A DNA stretch of 40,125 nt. It comes from Verrucomicrobiota bacterium. GTDB taxonomy: Bacteria > Verrucomicrobiota > Verrucomicrobiia > Limisphaerales > UBA11358. Positions 1 to 9,458 of this stretch are shown piece after piece; the first letter of the stretch is position 1, and every line of letters starts with the position of its first letter. The stretch spans positions 1 through 40,125 of the forward strand of contig JAGWNY010000027.1 of the NCBI GenBank assembly GCA_028872915.1, given 5' to 3'. The position numbers and the translations under genes are program-made. The notes beneath the pieces are model-generated. The model saw only the letters and a list, made by a program, of their open reading frames with translations, ran no database searches and had not been told where the DNA came from.

Positions 1-1011
1 ACGCCGGGCAATGGCGTGAGCATGCAATACCGCAATGGGACAGGAACCAGCGCGGTGGATTTGGGGCGGCAAACGGGATTGACGGCGCCGTATTGGGTGA
101 AGATTGTGCGTTCGGGCAACACGTTTACCGGGTATAGCTCGCCGGATGGTTCTACCTGGACGCAGGTGGGAAGTATCAGCGTCACGATGGCCAGCGGCGT
201 GGACGCGGGGCTGGCGGTCTGCGCGCATAACAACACTGCGCTCAACACCTCCACATTCGATAACGTCAGCATCGCCGGACCAGCGCCCGACTTCTCATTG
301 TCCGCCTCGCCGACCAGCCTGACCATCGTCCAGGGCAACAACGGCACAAGCACGATCACGATTAATCCCGTCAACGGCTACAACAACACAGTCAGCCTGT
401 CGGCTTCGGGTTTGCCTTCGGGCGTGACCGCTTCCTTTAACCCCTCCAGCACGACCAGCAGCAGCACGCTGACCTTGAGCGCCAGCAGCACGGCTGCGAC
501 GGGCACGGCCACCGTGACCGTCACCGGAACCGATGGCACCCTGACCCATACCACCACCATCAGCCTGACCGTCAATGCCGCCGTCAACTTCTCCGGTATC
601 TATCAAATCCAGAATGAGGCCAGCGGCTTGGTGCTCAACAACCAGGGCAAATTGACCAACGGTTCGCCGATCACGCAATGGACATCGGTGACCAGTTCGA
701 ATCTGGACTGGCAGTTCTTCCCCACGAGCAACGGGTATTACCAGATCAATAGTTGCAAGAGCGCTTTGGACGCGGTGGTCCAAAGCGCCTCGACGGCAGC
801 GGGCGCGGGGATCATCCAATGGTCGTTCGGTTCCTCGGGTGACGACCAATGGCAGCCGCAGCAAAACGGGGATGGGAGTTATACGTTTGTGAATTTGCAC
901 AGCGGGCTGGTGCTTGGGGATCCGGGCAGCAGCACGTCCACGAGCACGCAGATGGATCAGGAAACGGCCACCGGCGGCAGCAACCAGAAGTGGGTTCTGC
1001 TCAAACAATAG
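1..1011 (+). CDS. Secreted protein with Ig-like and C-terminal ricin-type lectin domains (5' end cut by window)
   Basis: The frame is open from base 1, so this is the C-terminal 336 residues of a longer protein. The GTG at 16 is only the first possible internal start. The visible part starts with a beta-sandwich segment (YWVKIVRSGNTFTGYSSPDG) of the kind seen in DUF1349/laminin-G-like modules. A bacterial Ig-like module rich in Ser and Thr follows (about residues 95-190), then a ricin-B-type lectin domain with QW and DDQW motifs (ITQW, IIQWSFG, DDQWQPQQNGDGSYTF, NQKWVLL). Ricin-type domains bind sugars, so the protein is probably extracellular and attached to polysaccharide. The same lectin module occurs in the gene starting at 1607. 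No membrane segment or sorting signal is visible at the C terminus. The catalytic part, if any, lies outside the window. Confidence 0.75.
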   Translation, partial: TPGNGVSMQYRNGTGTSAVDLGRQTGLTAPYWVKIVRSGNTFTGYSSPDGSTWTQVGSISVTMASGVDAGLAVCAHNNTALNTSTFDNVSIAGPAPDFSLSASPTSLTIVQGNNGTSTITINPVNGYNNTVSLSASGLPSGVTASFNPSSTTSSSTLTLSASSTAATGTATVTVTGTDGTLTHTTTISLTVNAAVNFSGIYQIQNEASGLVLNNQGKLTNGSPITQWTSVTSSNLDWQFFPTSNGYYQINSCKSALDAVVQSASTAAGAGIIQWSFGSSGDDQWQPQQNGDGSYTFVNLHSGLVLGDPGSSTSTSTQMDQETATGGSNQKWVLLKQ

Positions 1012-1264
1012 GAACGGTTTCAATTCGCCGAGCCGCAGCCATGCAATTGGCTTGGCCGTTCGCCGCATATCCCGACTCGTCGGGAAAGGGTCAACCGCTT
1101 CAATTGCCGGCCAAGGGCTTCCATTGCAAGGAGATAGGCGACGCGCCGAACATCAATGCCTCATGCGCGCAGATGCGTTCGAATACACCCAAACGGGGGT
1201 ATTTCGGGCGCCGACAAGTTGTGGCAGATTAAGAAACATTCGGAATGGCAGACATGAAGAAACC
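1012..1264. other. Intergenic stretch with one short hairpin
   Basis: No convincing gene is seen here. A perfect hairpin (TCCCGAC, TC, GTCGGGA at 1070-1085) lies 58 bases after the lectin gene stop. It has no following T-run, so its role as a terminator is doubtful. Confidence 0.4.
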
Positions 1265-1492
1265 ATGAAAAGTCCATCCATCAGCGTCATGGCGGCAACT
1301 TTTTTTTGTTCGTCGGGCGACGATCAATGGAAGCCGATGCAGAACAGCGATGGCACCTATACGTTTTGCAATTTGCACAGCGGGCTGGCGCTGGAAATCC
1401 CCGGGGCCGAGCGGCCCGCGGAGCGCCCATGCGAAGGACCGGCCGCCAACGGCAGCAGCATTGCAGGAAACTTTCCGCCGGTATCCATTTGA
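1265..1492 (+). pseudogene. Ricin-type lectin domain remnant
   Basis: A 75-codon frame holds a short hydrophobic-looking start (MKSPSISVMAATFFC) fused directly to SSGDDQWKPMQNSDGTYTF and CNLHSGLALEIPG. The latter two match the last third of the ricin domains in both neighbouring genes (DDQW, NGDGSYTF, NLHSGLVL). After residue 48 the frame runs into unrelated Pro/Glu/Arg-rich sequence where the last beta-trefoil strands should be. Two thirds of the domain is missing at the front and the end is scrambled, so this looks like a decayed duplicate between two lectin genes. A small expressed protein cannot be excluded, but it would not fold as a trefoil. Confidence 0.6.
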
Positions 1493-1606
1493 ATAGCCCT
1501 TCCGTTCAGACGTCGAATTAAGAAAGAAATGTTTTTTCCTCCGCGTCTTTTTGACGGCGGGGGCAATCCAGCGAAACAGATGATCCAATTCACAGCGCCG
1601 CAATAT

Positions 1607-4600
1607 ATGAAGAACCTACTTGTCCCCTTGACCGCAGTTATTTTGTTGAGCCAGATGCCGCGCGCTTTTGGATTTAGCGGCAACTACCAGGTGGAGAACG
1701 TTGCCAGCACGCTTTCCTTGAACGTATCAAACAACCTGACGAGCGACGGCGCCTGCGTCGTCCAATGGACTTACAGCGGCGCCAACAACGAGCTGTGGAC
1801 GTTCGGCGCGACGAGCAACGGGTACTACCAAATTACGAGCGTCAACAGCGGCAAGGATGTTTCCGTGGCGAACGCCGCCACGACGAACGGCGCGCCGATT
1901 GTACAATGGACGTTTGGGACGACCGGCGACGATCAATGGCTGCCGGTGCAGAACGGCGACGGCAGCTACACGTTTTACAACCTCAACAGCGGTTTGGTGC
2001 TCGAAGACCCCAATTCGAACACCAACAAAGGCATAGAAATGGATCAAGCCGCTTACACCGGGGCGAACAACCAGCATTGGTATTTGTTCGAAAATGTATC
2101 GCTGGCCATTGACAGTTTAAGCGGCACAATTACGCAGAACGAAATTGATTCGTTCAAGGCCTACATGGCCGCGCAGGTTCCCCCGCCGACGCCATGGGGC
2201 GCGCTCAACGGGACCACTCACAACGCCTGGGCCGATTTTTCCGGCGGCAACAACCTTGAAGCGATGGGCTTGATGTATGAGACGACGGGCGACATCAACA
2301 TATTGACCAACATGATCTATTGGGCGGACACCTGCGTCTCCGAACGCAACGATCTGATGGCGGCGACCAACGGCGGCCAGCGCATCTGCTGGGACGGCAT
2401 CATTGACAAAATCTGGGTCGCACAGGACCTCGCCACCACCAATCCGAGCACCGGCTGCGAAACCGGAGACGCCCAGGGACACATGGCCTATGCCGCCCTG
2501 TTGATTTTGCAGAACCCGTCCCTGTGGAACCAGACCGTTCCCGACGGCGACCCGTATGGATACGGAACGACTTATTTCCAGCGGGCGACCAACTACGTTC
2601 AAAAATGCGACGAGGCCAACAACCAATACGTCCTGAAGTATTTCGTCCAGCCGGGAACCTATTTGATCGTGGACCCGACCAATTCGGCCTGGAAGGGATT
2701 ATCAACTCCCAACAACCGCCAGTCCATGTTCTACGTTGGATTTATTCGCCTGGCCGAATGCCATGAAATCCTTGGCGACAATCCCAGCCTGGCGACGGAA
2801 TATGACGACATCGCACAAGCCGCTTCCGGCCAATGCATCAACGGCATGGCCGGCTACCATCCCACGACCGTGAACGGCGACGCGGTGTATGACTGGGGTT
2901 ACTATCCTTTTGACGTTTATCCCAACCACCTGGAAAACGTGGGTCACGGCGCTTATGACATGTATGGCGTCTGGCGCGCTTATGATCGGAGCGTCTATGG
3001 TTATACGCTGTCCACGGTGAAGCCGTTTGCGAACGCGCTGGTGGACGTGATGAACATTGCCACGAATTCATTTTCGGGGGCCGTGGACGGGACGGGCACG
3101 GCGCAGAATTACATGCAGCAGCAATGGCTGTGGCTGGCGGATTTGCGGTCCTCGGCTTATGACGTGGTGGCGCAGGCGGATTACGCTTCGGGCCGATACA
3201 AGAGCGATCCTTACATGGTTGCGGCAATCCTCTGGATGAAGAACCGGCGCCAACAGGAATTTGCGGTGACGCCGACGCCTATTTCGCAAACGATTCCCGT
3301 TGGCGGCGCGACCAATTTTACCCTGGTCGTGGCTCCATTGGGGGGGTCCACGAACGCGGTCAGCCTGACGGTGACCGGGCTGCCGTCAGGCGCGACGGGC
3401 GCGTTCAATGCGCCCACGGTCAACCTGGCGGCGCTCGATTACGTTTCGACCAATGTTACACTTTCGATCACAACTTCCGCTTCGACGCCGGCGGGGGTTT
3501 ATCCGCTGACCATCACGAGCGCAAACGGCAGCGCGACCCACACGAATACACTCACGCTGGTGCTTGGGAATTATGCGTTGTCCGTCAGCCCGCCATCCCA
3601 GGCGGTTTCCGCCGGCAATGGCACAAGTTATACCATCACCGTGACAACGAACGCCGGTTTCAGCGGGATTGTGTCCTTCGGCTTGACGGGGCTGCCGGCA
3701 AACACCAGCGCGGGATTCAGTCCCGGCTCGTTGAATGGCGCGGGCGGTTCCATCCTGACCGTGACCACCGCCACGAACGCCGCTTCCGGCGACTACACGC
3801 TTACGGTTAACGGCACCAATGGGGCTGAGATTGCCAGCGTGACGATGAACCTCGCCATCGTCGGCGCGACGCCGGTCTGGAACGGGGGCAGCGCGAGCGA
3901 CAACTACTGGAGCGACCCGGCCAACTGGAGCAGCAACGGCCTGGTACCCGGCACTCTGCTGGTTTTCAGCGGCAACGCCCGCCTCAACAACACCAATGAC
4001 ACCGCCGCCGGCACGGCTTATTCCAATATCGTTTTTAATTCCGGCGCCGGCGCCTTTACGCTCAACGGAAATTCCATCCTCCTCGCCGGCAACATAACGA
4101 ACGACTCGCCGGCCCTGGAAACCGTTGCCCTGCCGATTGATTTCACAAACAACGTCACACTGGACGGCGACGGCGGTCCGCTCGCCATCACGGGGGGCCT
4201 GACCAACACCCTGGGCGGCGCAGGCTCGACCACGCTCACGCTGGCGGGGACGGGGACGCTGGATGATTCCCTGGGCAGCGCCTACAATCCCGGCGGCACG
4301 AACACGTTGTCATTGAACAGCGCTTCGGCAGATTGGACGATTGCAAACAATCCATCCGCAACGCCCATCAACACGGGTCCCTGGGTGATGCAGATCAGCG
4401 CCGGGACGCTGAATTTCGGCAATGGCGCCGATGCCCCGAACCTGGATTTGAACATGGCCGTCAGCCGCCAGGATAATTTCGTCGGTTCCGCGGGCGGACT
4501 GACCGGCACGCTGAACATCGCCAGCGGGACGTTGACGACCGTTTCGCGCTGGGACACCGGCGGCTTCAACAGCGGCTCGGACGGGATCATCGCGCAGAGC

Positions 4601-5938
4601 GGCGGGACCTTCAACGTGGGCAGCCAGCTTCAGGGCGCGAACGTCGCCGGCGGCGCTTCGACCATCACCGTGAGCGGCGGCATAATGAACATCGCCAACG
4701 GGGGCGGCCAGTTCTATGTGGCCAGCCGCGGCACGGGCACGTTGACGGTGAGCGGGTCGGGCCAGGTGGCTTGCGGCATACTGGATGTTTCGCGCAATGC
4801 CAGCGGCAACAGCGCGGGCAGCGCAGGCGTCGTGAACCTGGACGGCGGCATCCTGACGTGCAGCCGCGTGGGCACGGCGACCGCCAACGCGCAAACGAAC
4901 ACGCTGAATGGCACTTCCGCCACGTTCAATTTCAACGGTGGCACGCTCGCCGCCGCGGCCAGTTCAACCAATTTCTTCCAGGGCAGCGCCGTTTTGCCGA
5001 TCCTTCCGATTTCCGCCATCGTGAAAGGCGGCGGAGCGGTCATAAACGACGGCGGCAATGCCATTACGGTGCTTGATCCGTTGCAACACGACAGCTCGTT
5101 GGGCGGTGATTTGGACGGCGGCCTGACCAAGCTCGGCGCCGGCACATTGACGCTCACGGGAACCAATACTTACAACGGCGACACCGTCATCGCCGCCGGG
5201 ACGATGGCCTTGAGCGGCGGCGGCTCCATTGGCGGCAGCGACAGCATTACGGTGAGCGGTGGCGCGACCCTGGACGCGAGCGCCCGCGCGGACGGCACGC
5301 TGACCTTGGCGGCCGGCCAGACGTTGACGGGCAGCGGCGCGGTAAACGGCAACGTGGTGGTTGGCAGCGGGGCGACACTGGCTCCGGGCGGCGCGTTGAA
5401 CACGCTCACGTTCAACAACAATCTGACGTTGAACGGCGGCAGCACGACGGTCTTCGAGGCCAGTAAATCGCCCACGACCAATGATTTTGCCCGGGCCGCC
5501 GGGACTGTGACGCTCGGCGGGACGATTGTCATCACGAATATCAGCGCCAACGCCTACGCCGCCGGGGACAGCTTCCAGTTGTTCAGCGCGGCGGGTTACG
5601 CCGGCATGTTTACGAACATCCAGCCGGCCATCCCAGGCCTGAACCTGGCGTGGAACACAAACAATCTCGGCGCCGGGACATTGAGCATCGTCTCTTCGCC
5701 CACGCCGCAGCCGCAAATCAGCGCCGTCACGATGCGGGGCGGCAATTTCAGTTTCAGCGCGACCAACGGCGTGCCGGGCTGGCCATGCGGCGTTCTGGCT
5801 TCGACCAACGTTGCGTTGCCGTTAAACCAATGGACGGCGATTGGCACGAACCATTTCGACGGCAGCGGCAATTTCACCTTCACCAACGCGCCTGATCCGG
5901 CCGTCCCGCATACGTTTTATCTGCTGCGTTTGCAGTAG
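1607..5938 (+). CDS. Giant secreted protein: ricin lectin + alpha/alpha-barrel-like domain + Ig-like repeats + autotransporter-associated beta-strand repeats
   Basis: The chosen start, MKNLLVPLTAVILLSQMPRA, gives a clear signal peptide; the frame is open further upstream to 1529 but that part is not signal-like. Domains of the 1443-residue product, in order: ricin-type lectin (about 24-165, with VVQWTYSG, DDQWLPVQ and NQHWYLF motifs); a helical region of about 390 residues (about 170-560) rich in Trp, Tyr and His that ends near HLENVGHGAYDMYGVWRAYD and resembles an (alpha/alpha)-toroid carbohydrate-active enzyme, family not recognised; two Ig-like modules (about 560-760); a long glycine/threonine-rich region with autotransporter-associated beta-strand repeats (for example GTLTLTGTNTYNGDT near residue 1180); and a short C-terminal domain ending HTFYLLRLQ, typical of large verrucomicrobial exported proteins. 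There is no autotransporter beta-barrel, so export must use another route; the T2SS encoded downstream is a candidate. The enzymatic assignment is inference. Confidence 0.8.
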   Translation: MKNLLVPLTAVILLSQMPRAFGFSGNYQVENVASTLSLNVSNNLTSDGACVVQWTYSGANNELWTFGATSNGYYQITSVNSGKDVSVANAATTNGAPIVQWTFGTTGDDQWLPVQNGDGSYTFYNLNSGLVLEDPNSNTNKGIEMDQAAYTGANNQHWYLFENVSLAIDSLSGTITQNEIDSFKAYMAAQVPPPTPWGALNGTTHNAWADFSGGNNLEAMGLMYETTGDINILTNMIYWADTCVSERNDLMAATNGGQRICWDGIIDKIWVAQDLATTNPSTGCETGDAQGHMAYAALLILQNPSLWNQTVPDGDPYGYGTTYFQRATNYVQKCDEANNQYVLKYFVQPGTYLIVDPTNSAWKGLSTPNNRQSMFYVGFIRLAECHEILGDNPSLATEYDDIAQAASGQCINGMAGYHPTTVNGDAVYDWGYYPFDVYPNHLENVGHGAYDMYGVWRAYDRSVYGYTLSTVKPFANALVDVMNIATNSFSGAVDGTGTAQNYMQQQWLWLADLRSSAYDVVAQADYASGRYKSDPYMVAAILWMKNRRQQEFAVTPTPISQTIPVGGATNFTLVVAPLGGSTNAVSLTVTGLPSGATGAFNAPTVNLAALDYVSTNVTLSITTSASTPAGVYPLTITSANGSATHTNTLTLVLGNYALSVSPPSQAVSAGNGTSYTITVTTNAGFSGIVSFGLTGLPANTSAGFSPGSLNGAGGSILTVTTATNAASGDYTLTVNGTNGAEIASVTMNLAIVGATPVWNGGSASDNYWSDPANWSSNGLVPGTLLVFSGNARLNNTNDTAAGTAYSNIVFNSGAGAFTLNGNSILLAGNITNDSPALETVALPIDFTNNVTLDGDGGPLAITGGLTNTLGGAGSTTLTLAGTGTLDDSLGSAYNPGGTNTLSLNSASADWTIANNPSATPINTGPWVMQISAGTLNFGNGADAPNLDLNMAVSRQDNFVGSAGGLTGTLNIASGTLTTVSRWDTGGFNSGSDGIIAQSGGTFNVGSQLQGANVAGGASTITVSGGIMNIANGGGQFYVASRGTGTLTVSGSGQVACGILDVSRNASGNSAGSAGVVNLDGGILTCSRVGTATANAQTNTLNGTSATFNFNGGTLAAAASSTNFFQGSAVLPILPISAIVKGGGAVINDGGNAITVLDPLQHDSSLGGDLDGGLTKLGAGTLTLTGTNTYNGDTVIAAGTMALSGGGSIGGSDSITVSGGATLDASARADGTLTLAAGQTLTGSGAVNGNVVVGSGATLAPGGALNTLTFNNNLTLNGGSTTVFEASKSPTTNDFARAAGTVTLGGTIVITNISANAYAAGDSFQLFSAAGYAGMFTNIQPAIPGLNLAWNTNNLGAGTLSIVSSPTPQPQISAVTMRGGNFSFSATNGVPGWPCGVLASTNVALPLNQWTAIGTNHFDGSGNFTFTNAPDPAVPHTFYLLRLQ

Positions 5939-6071
5939 GGGCGATCCGAAAGACGGGACAAGGCGATTGTGAACCGTCGTTGGCGCGGGGCGCCGAACCC
6001 GGCGGCGATTTCGCAAGACAAGGGCAGCGGGTCCATCCAGTTCCTTGAGGCGGAAGAGAGGCGGGGGCGAA

Positions 6072-6839
6072 TTATTTTTGCCAGTCGGGTTTGTTCGCAT
6101 AAACCCAGCGATAATACCTAGCCCTTTTCAACCGCGCGGCCGCGGGTTCGTCCAGGCAAACCTTCACGGCCGGATGCATTTGCAAAATGGACGCCGGGTT
6201 CATGGCCGTAACGGGTCCTTCCACCGCCCCGGCGACGGCGCGCGCCTTACGATGGCCGAACGCGAGCAACAGGCATTGCCGCGCTTCCATGATGGTGCCG
6301 ATGCCCATGGTGATACAATGGCGAGGGACTTCGTCTTCACCGGAAAAAAATCGCGCGTTGTCCCGGCGGGTCCGGCGCGTCAATGTCTTGATGCGCGTGC
6401 GCGACGCGAGCGACGAGGCCGGCTCGTTAAAGCCGACGTGCCCGTCGCCGCCGATGCCGAGCACTTGCAAATCAATTCCGCCCGCCGCGCGAATTTCCTT
6501 CTCATACTGCGAACAAAATTTCGGAACGTCCCTGGCCATGCCGTCGGGTATGTGGACGTTTTTTTTGGCCACGTTCACGCGGCGGAAAAAATTCTCCCAC
6601 ATGAACTGGTGATACGATTGCGGGTGCTCCGGCGGCAGGCCGACGTATTCATCGAGGTTAAACGTGGCGACCCGCCGCCAATCGAGGTTCATTTCCGCGA
6701 GCATTTTGTAGAGCAGCAGCGGAGTGGCGCCGGTGGCCAGGCCGAGGACGGCGTTTGGTTTTTTCCGAAGCAGCCGCGCGACGATGCGCGCCGCAATTTC
6801 GGCGGCGGCCGCGGGATTTTTTTGGATGATAATTTCCAT
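6072..6839 (-). CDS. nagB: Glucosamine-6-phosphate deaminase
   Basis: This cytoplasmic enzyme converts glucosamine-6-phosphate to fructose-6-phosphate and ammonia, the last committed step of amino-sugar catabolism. The 255-residue product has the family signatures: the phosphate-binding ATGATPLLLY loop (about 35-44), FNLDEYVGL with Asp63-Glu64, and GIGGDGHVGFNEP with Asp132, His134 and Glu139 matching the catalytic Asp/His/Glu set. The ATG at 6839 is preferred over the upstream frame (to 6896), because homologues begin with this MEIIIQ segment and it sits one base after the PIG-L stop codon, which points to coupled translation. It is the last gene of a four-gene operon. Confidence 0.93.
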   Translation of the reverse strand: MEIIIQKNPAAAAEIAARIVARLLRKKPNAVLGLATGATPLLLYKMLAEMNLDWRRVATFNLDEYVGLPPEHPQSYHQFMWENFFRRVNVAKKNVHIPDGMARDVPKFCSQYEKEIRAAGGIDLQVLGIGGDGHVGFNEPASSLASRTRIKTLTRRTRRDNARFFSGEDEVPRHCITMGIGTIMEARQCLLLAFGHRKARAVAGAVEGPVTAMNPASILQMHPAVKVCLDEPAAARLKRARYYRWVYANKPDWQK

Positions 6840-6840
6840 T

Positions 6841-7695
6841 TTATTTGCCCGGCCGTTTGGAAAGGCGCCGGCGAACGTCCCGTTTGAATTTATCAATGAA
6901 ACCGCAAACGAAATCCGCGATGTCCGCCGTTTCGTTGGCGGCGAGCGGCGTCAAATCCATGCCGAAAATAATTTGCGTCGAGACGTCGGTCGCGCGCGGA
7001 TTAAAAAACGTCGCGTTTGCGAACCGCCGCCCGGCGACCGCCAGATCGTAACGCTTGCCGCCGGCGATTTGCGATTTAAAAACGTTGTTCAGCCGCGCCG
7101 CCAGTTGTTCGCGGCCGGTCACGTCCATCGCTATTTTGTCCTCGTCGGGCAGCCAATCCAAATCGCGCCAGACTTCGCAGCCGATGACGCGTTGAGGGCG
7201 CCGCGGGCGCGGCAATTCGCGGATCGCCCGCAAGGCCGCGGCGCACACGGCCGTGTGCGTTTCGTGTTTGTCCGCCGGATTGTGCGTGTAAACGATTTCC
7301 GGCGCCGTTGCCGCGAGGATTTCACGCAAATCATTTTTCAACGAGGCATCGCGCGGATTTTTCACCGCGCTGCTGGGATGATTCAATTGGATCATCACGC
7401 CGTATCTCCCGATTTTTGCCGCCGCGTTTTGCTCGCGCCGCCGAATCGCCGTTATTTGCGCGCCGGAAAAATCCTTGAATTTGCCCTTTCGCGCGCTGCC
7501 GGAGCCGTTGGCGCAGGTCACGCCGCCGAACCATTTGGTTTTGGCCGCGTAACATTCGGCGATGCCATGAAACGCCATGAATTCCAAATCGTCCTGGTGG
7601 GCGCCGATGCCCAGATGCGTAACGCGTTGAAGCGCCCTTGCCGCCGGGATTCCGTCCGGCACAAAAATTTCGGCGAATGGGTTTTGGAATTTCAT
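6841..7695 (-). CDS. PIG-L family (LmbE-like) N-acetylglucosamine deacetylase
   Basis: PIG-L enzymes are zinc-dependent deacetylases of GlcNAc-containing substrates. The 284-residue product has the hallmark AHQDDLE (residues 32-38; usually AHPDD-E) and the second metal motif HNPADKHETH (138-147). There is no signal peptide, so it is cytoplasmic. Its ATG overlaps the transporter stop codon (ATGA at 7692-7695), and nagB follows its stop by one base. No NagA (GlcNAc-6-phosphate deacetylase) is present. The simplest reading is that it deacetylates imported GlcNAc, or its phosphate, before NagB acts. Many Bacteroidota carry NagB-like proteins fused to a PIG-L domain, which supports the link. The exact substrate is inference. 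A frame extending upstream to 8139 is antisense-like spill into the transporter gene and was not used. Confidence 0.88.
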   Translation of the reverse strand: MKFQNPFAEIFVPDGIPAARALQRVTHLGIGAHQDDLEFMAFHGIAECYAAKTKWFGGVTCANGSGSARKGKFKDFSGAQITAIRRREQNAAAKIGRYGVMIQLNHPSSAVKNPRDASLKNDLREILAATAPEIVYTHNPADKHETHTAVCAAALRAIRELPRPRRPQRVIGCEVWRDLDWLPDEDKIAMDVTGREQLAARLNNVFKSQIAGGKRYDLAVAGRRFANATFFNPRATDVSTQIIFGMDLTPLAANETADIADFVCGFIDKFKRDVRRRLSKRPGK

Positions 7696-9431
7696 TCGCG
7701 CGCGAAATGTTCTTCGATTTCTTCGAGCGTTTTGCCCCTGGTCTCCGGCAAAAAGAACGTCGCCGTGACAAGGTAAATTACGGTGCAACCGGCGAAAATG
7801 AAGAACATTGTCGAGTAACCGTACCTGCCGACGGTCGGCAAAAAAATCGCCGCGATGGTCGTGGAAACGGCCTGGTTTATGACCAGCGCGATGCTCATCC
7901 CGTTGGAGCGGATGCGCGTGGGCATCAATTCCGACAACGCCAGCCAGACGCACACGCCCGGGCCGACGGCAAAAAACGCCATGAACGTGAAAAGACAAAT
8001 CGCCGTGAGCCAGCCGTTTCCGGGGCCGGGAACCGGGGCGATGAGCGCGCGTTGAATTTTCAAAGGCGCGACGCGGGCGGCATCCAGATTCGCGAAGGGA
8101 TTTGAAAAAAAGGAAATGACCTTGTTCGCCGGAAGACAATCGCTGCGATTGATTTCAATCGGGCCGGCCCCGGCGTCGTCGGAACGCGCCACGGTCGTGG
8201 CCGCGTGATAATCGCCGTAGGAATAAATGACGACAAGCGTGGAGGGCGCATTGCCAAAATTTTTTCCGGCGGAAAGTTTCCCTGCCGTCGTTTGGTTGAA
8301 TTGCAGGGCGAGCGTTTGGTTGGTTGAAACGAGGGCCTGGACGGCGTCCTTCACGTCCACCTGTTGCGCCTCCGTTTTGTGGAACAGGAATCCGGCGCAA
8401 AGCAGTGAAATGATGATTCCGGAGCTGCCGAGCGAGAGCAAAAATTTCCGGCCTTTGCGGTCCACCAGCAAAACGCCGCCGATGGTCATGAGAAAATTCA
8501 CAACGGTTAAAATCAGGTAGCCGCGATGCGCGCTGACGTCGTCGAGGCCGGCTTGAATCAAGATGGTCGCGTTGTAGCCGATGATGGAATTGACGCCGGT
8601 TGCCTGGTTGCAGGCGAGGATGACGCAGGCCAGCGCGAACGGAATGACATATTTGCGGCGCAGCAAGGATTCCGCGGCGGCGCCGGCGGACTTTGAACCT
8701 TCCATTTCGGCGGCGGCGCGCATTTCCTTGAGTTCCATTTCCGCCTGCTCTTCCGTGCGCGAACGCAAAAGGGCCCGGCGCGCGGCGGCAATTTGCCCGC
8801 GACGAAACAGCCAGCGCGGCGATTCGGCCAGGACAAAAGCACCGAGCACAAACAAAACGCCCGGCGGCAGCGAGACCCAGAAAATGCCGCGCCAGGCCGC
8901 GTCCTTGAAGGCAAATAATTTTTGGGCGTCGCCGAGTTTGGCGACTTCATCCACGCGATTGCTGAAGAAAAGGCCGATGATTGCGGCGGCGACGATGCCG
9001 AGCGTGAGCAGCCATTGAAAGACGCCGGTTCCCTTGCCGCGATTGGAGGCAGCCAGACATTCGGCGAGGTAAAGCGGCACGACGATGCCGATCAGGCCGG
9101 CGCTGATGCCTTGCAGCAGACGACCGCAAACCAGGGGCCAATAGCCATGCGCCAGCGCGATGACCGGGATGCTGAGAACAAATAAAACTCCACTGGCGAT
9201 CATCATTTTTTTCCGGCCAAAAAGATCGGCCAACGCGCCGGCGAACAAGGTGGAAATGACGCTCCCGAGCATGACGGCCGCGACGATGAAGGACAATTCT
9301 CCGGGTCTCAATCCGGACGTCGCCTCGAGATATGGCAGCGCGCCGGCAATGATGCCGACATCCACTCCGTAGAGCAGGCCGCCCAGCCCGGCGACGAGCA
9401 GCAGACAACGATTATACAGGGTTTGATTCAT
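7692..9431 (-). CDS. Sugar-porter (SP) family MFS transporter with a large loop insertion
   Basis: This is a 579-residue inner-membrane proton/sugar symporter-type protein. Family signatures are visible: GGLLYGVDVGIIAGALPYL in helix 1, DLFGRKKMM after helix 2, CNQATGVNSIIGYN in helix 7, DRKGRKFLL in the second half, AESPRWLF before the central loop, and the C-terminal PETRGKTLEEIEEHF. SP proteins are usually 450-500 residues. The excess lies in a hydrophilic segment of about 115 residues after the helix ending GIIISLLCAGFLFHK and before GWLTAICLFTFMAFF. It contains Asn/Thr-rich sequence and a stretch with YSYGDYHA. Position between a hexosaminidase and a GlcNAc deacetylase suggests GlcNAc or a chitin oligomer as substrate, but this is inferred from context only. 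Confidence 0.9.
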   Translation of the reverse strand: MNQTLYNRCLLLVAGLGGLLYGVDVGIIAGALPYLEATSGLRPGELSFIVAAVMLGSVISTLFAGALADLFGRKKMMIASGVLFVLSIPVIALAHGYWPLVCGRLLQGISAGLIGIVVPLYLAECLAASNRGKGTGVFQWLLTLGIVAAAIIGLFFSNRVDEVAKLGDAQKLFAFKDAAWRGIFWVSLPPGVLFVLGAFVLAESPRWLFRRGQIAAARRALLRSRTEEQAEMELKEMRAAAEMEGSKSAGAAAESLLRRKYVIPFALACVILACNQATGVNSIIGYNATILIQAGLDDVSAHRGYLILTVVNFLMTIGGVLLVDRKGRKFLLSLGSSGIIISLLCAGFLFHKTEAQQVDVKDAVQALVSTNQTLALQFNQTTAGKLSAGKNFGNAPSTLVVIYSYGDYHAATTVARSDDAGAGPIEINRSDCLPANKVISFFSNPFANLDAARVAPLKIQRALIAPVPGPGNGWLTAICLFTFMAFFAVGPGVCVWLALSELMPTRIRSNGMSIALVINQAVSTTIAAIFLPTVGRYGYSTMFFIFAGCTVIYLVTATFFLPETRGKTLEEIEEHFARE

Positions 9432-9458
9432 GATTCGAATGGAACGGCCATGGATTCC

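Noticed and set aside
1070..1085. Hairpin after the first lectin gene as an intrinsic terminator
   Set aside because: The loop is very short and no T-run follows on either strand.
7696..8139. N-terminal extension of the PIG-L protein
   Set aside because: It is antisense-like composition inside the transporter gene in another frame; the ATG at 7695 overlaps the transporter stop and fits the family start.
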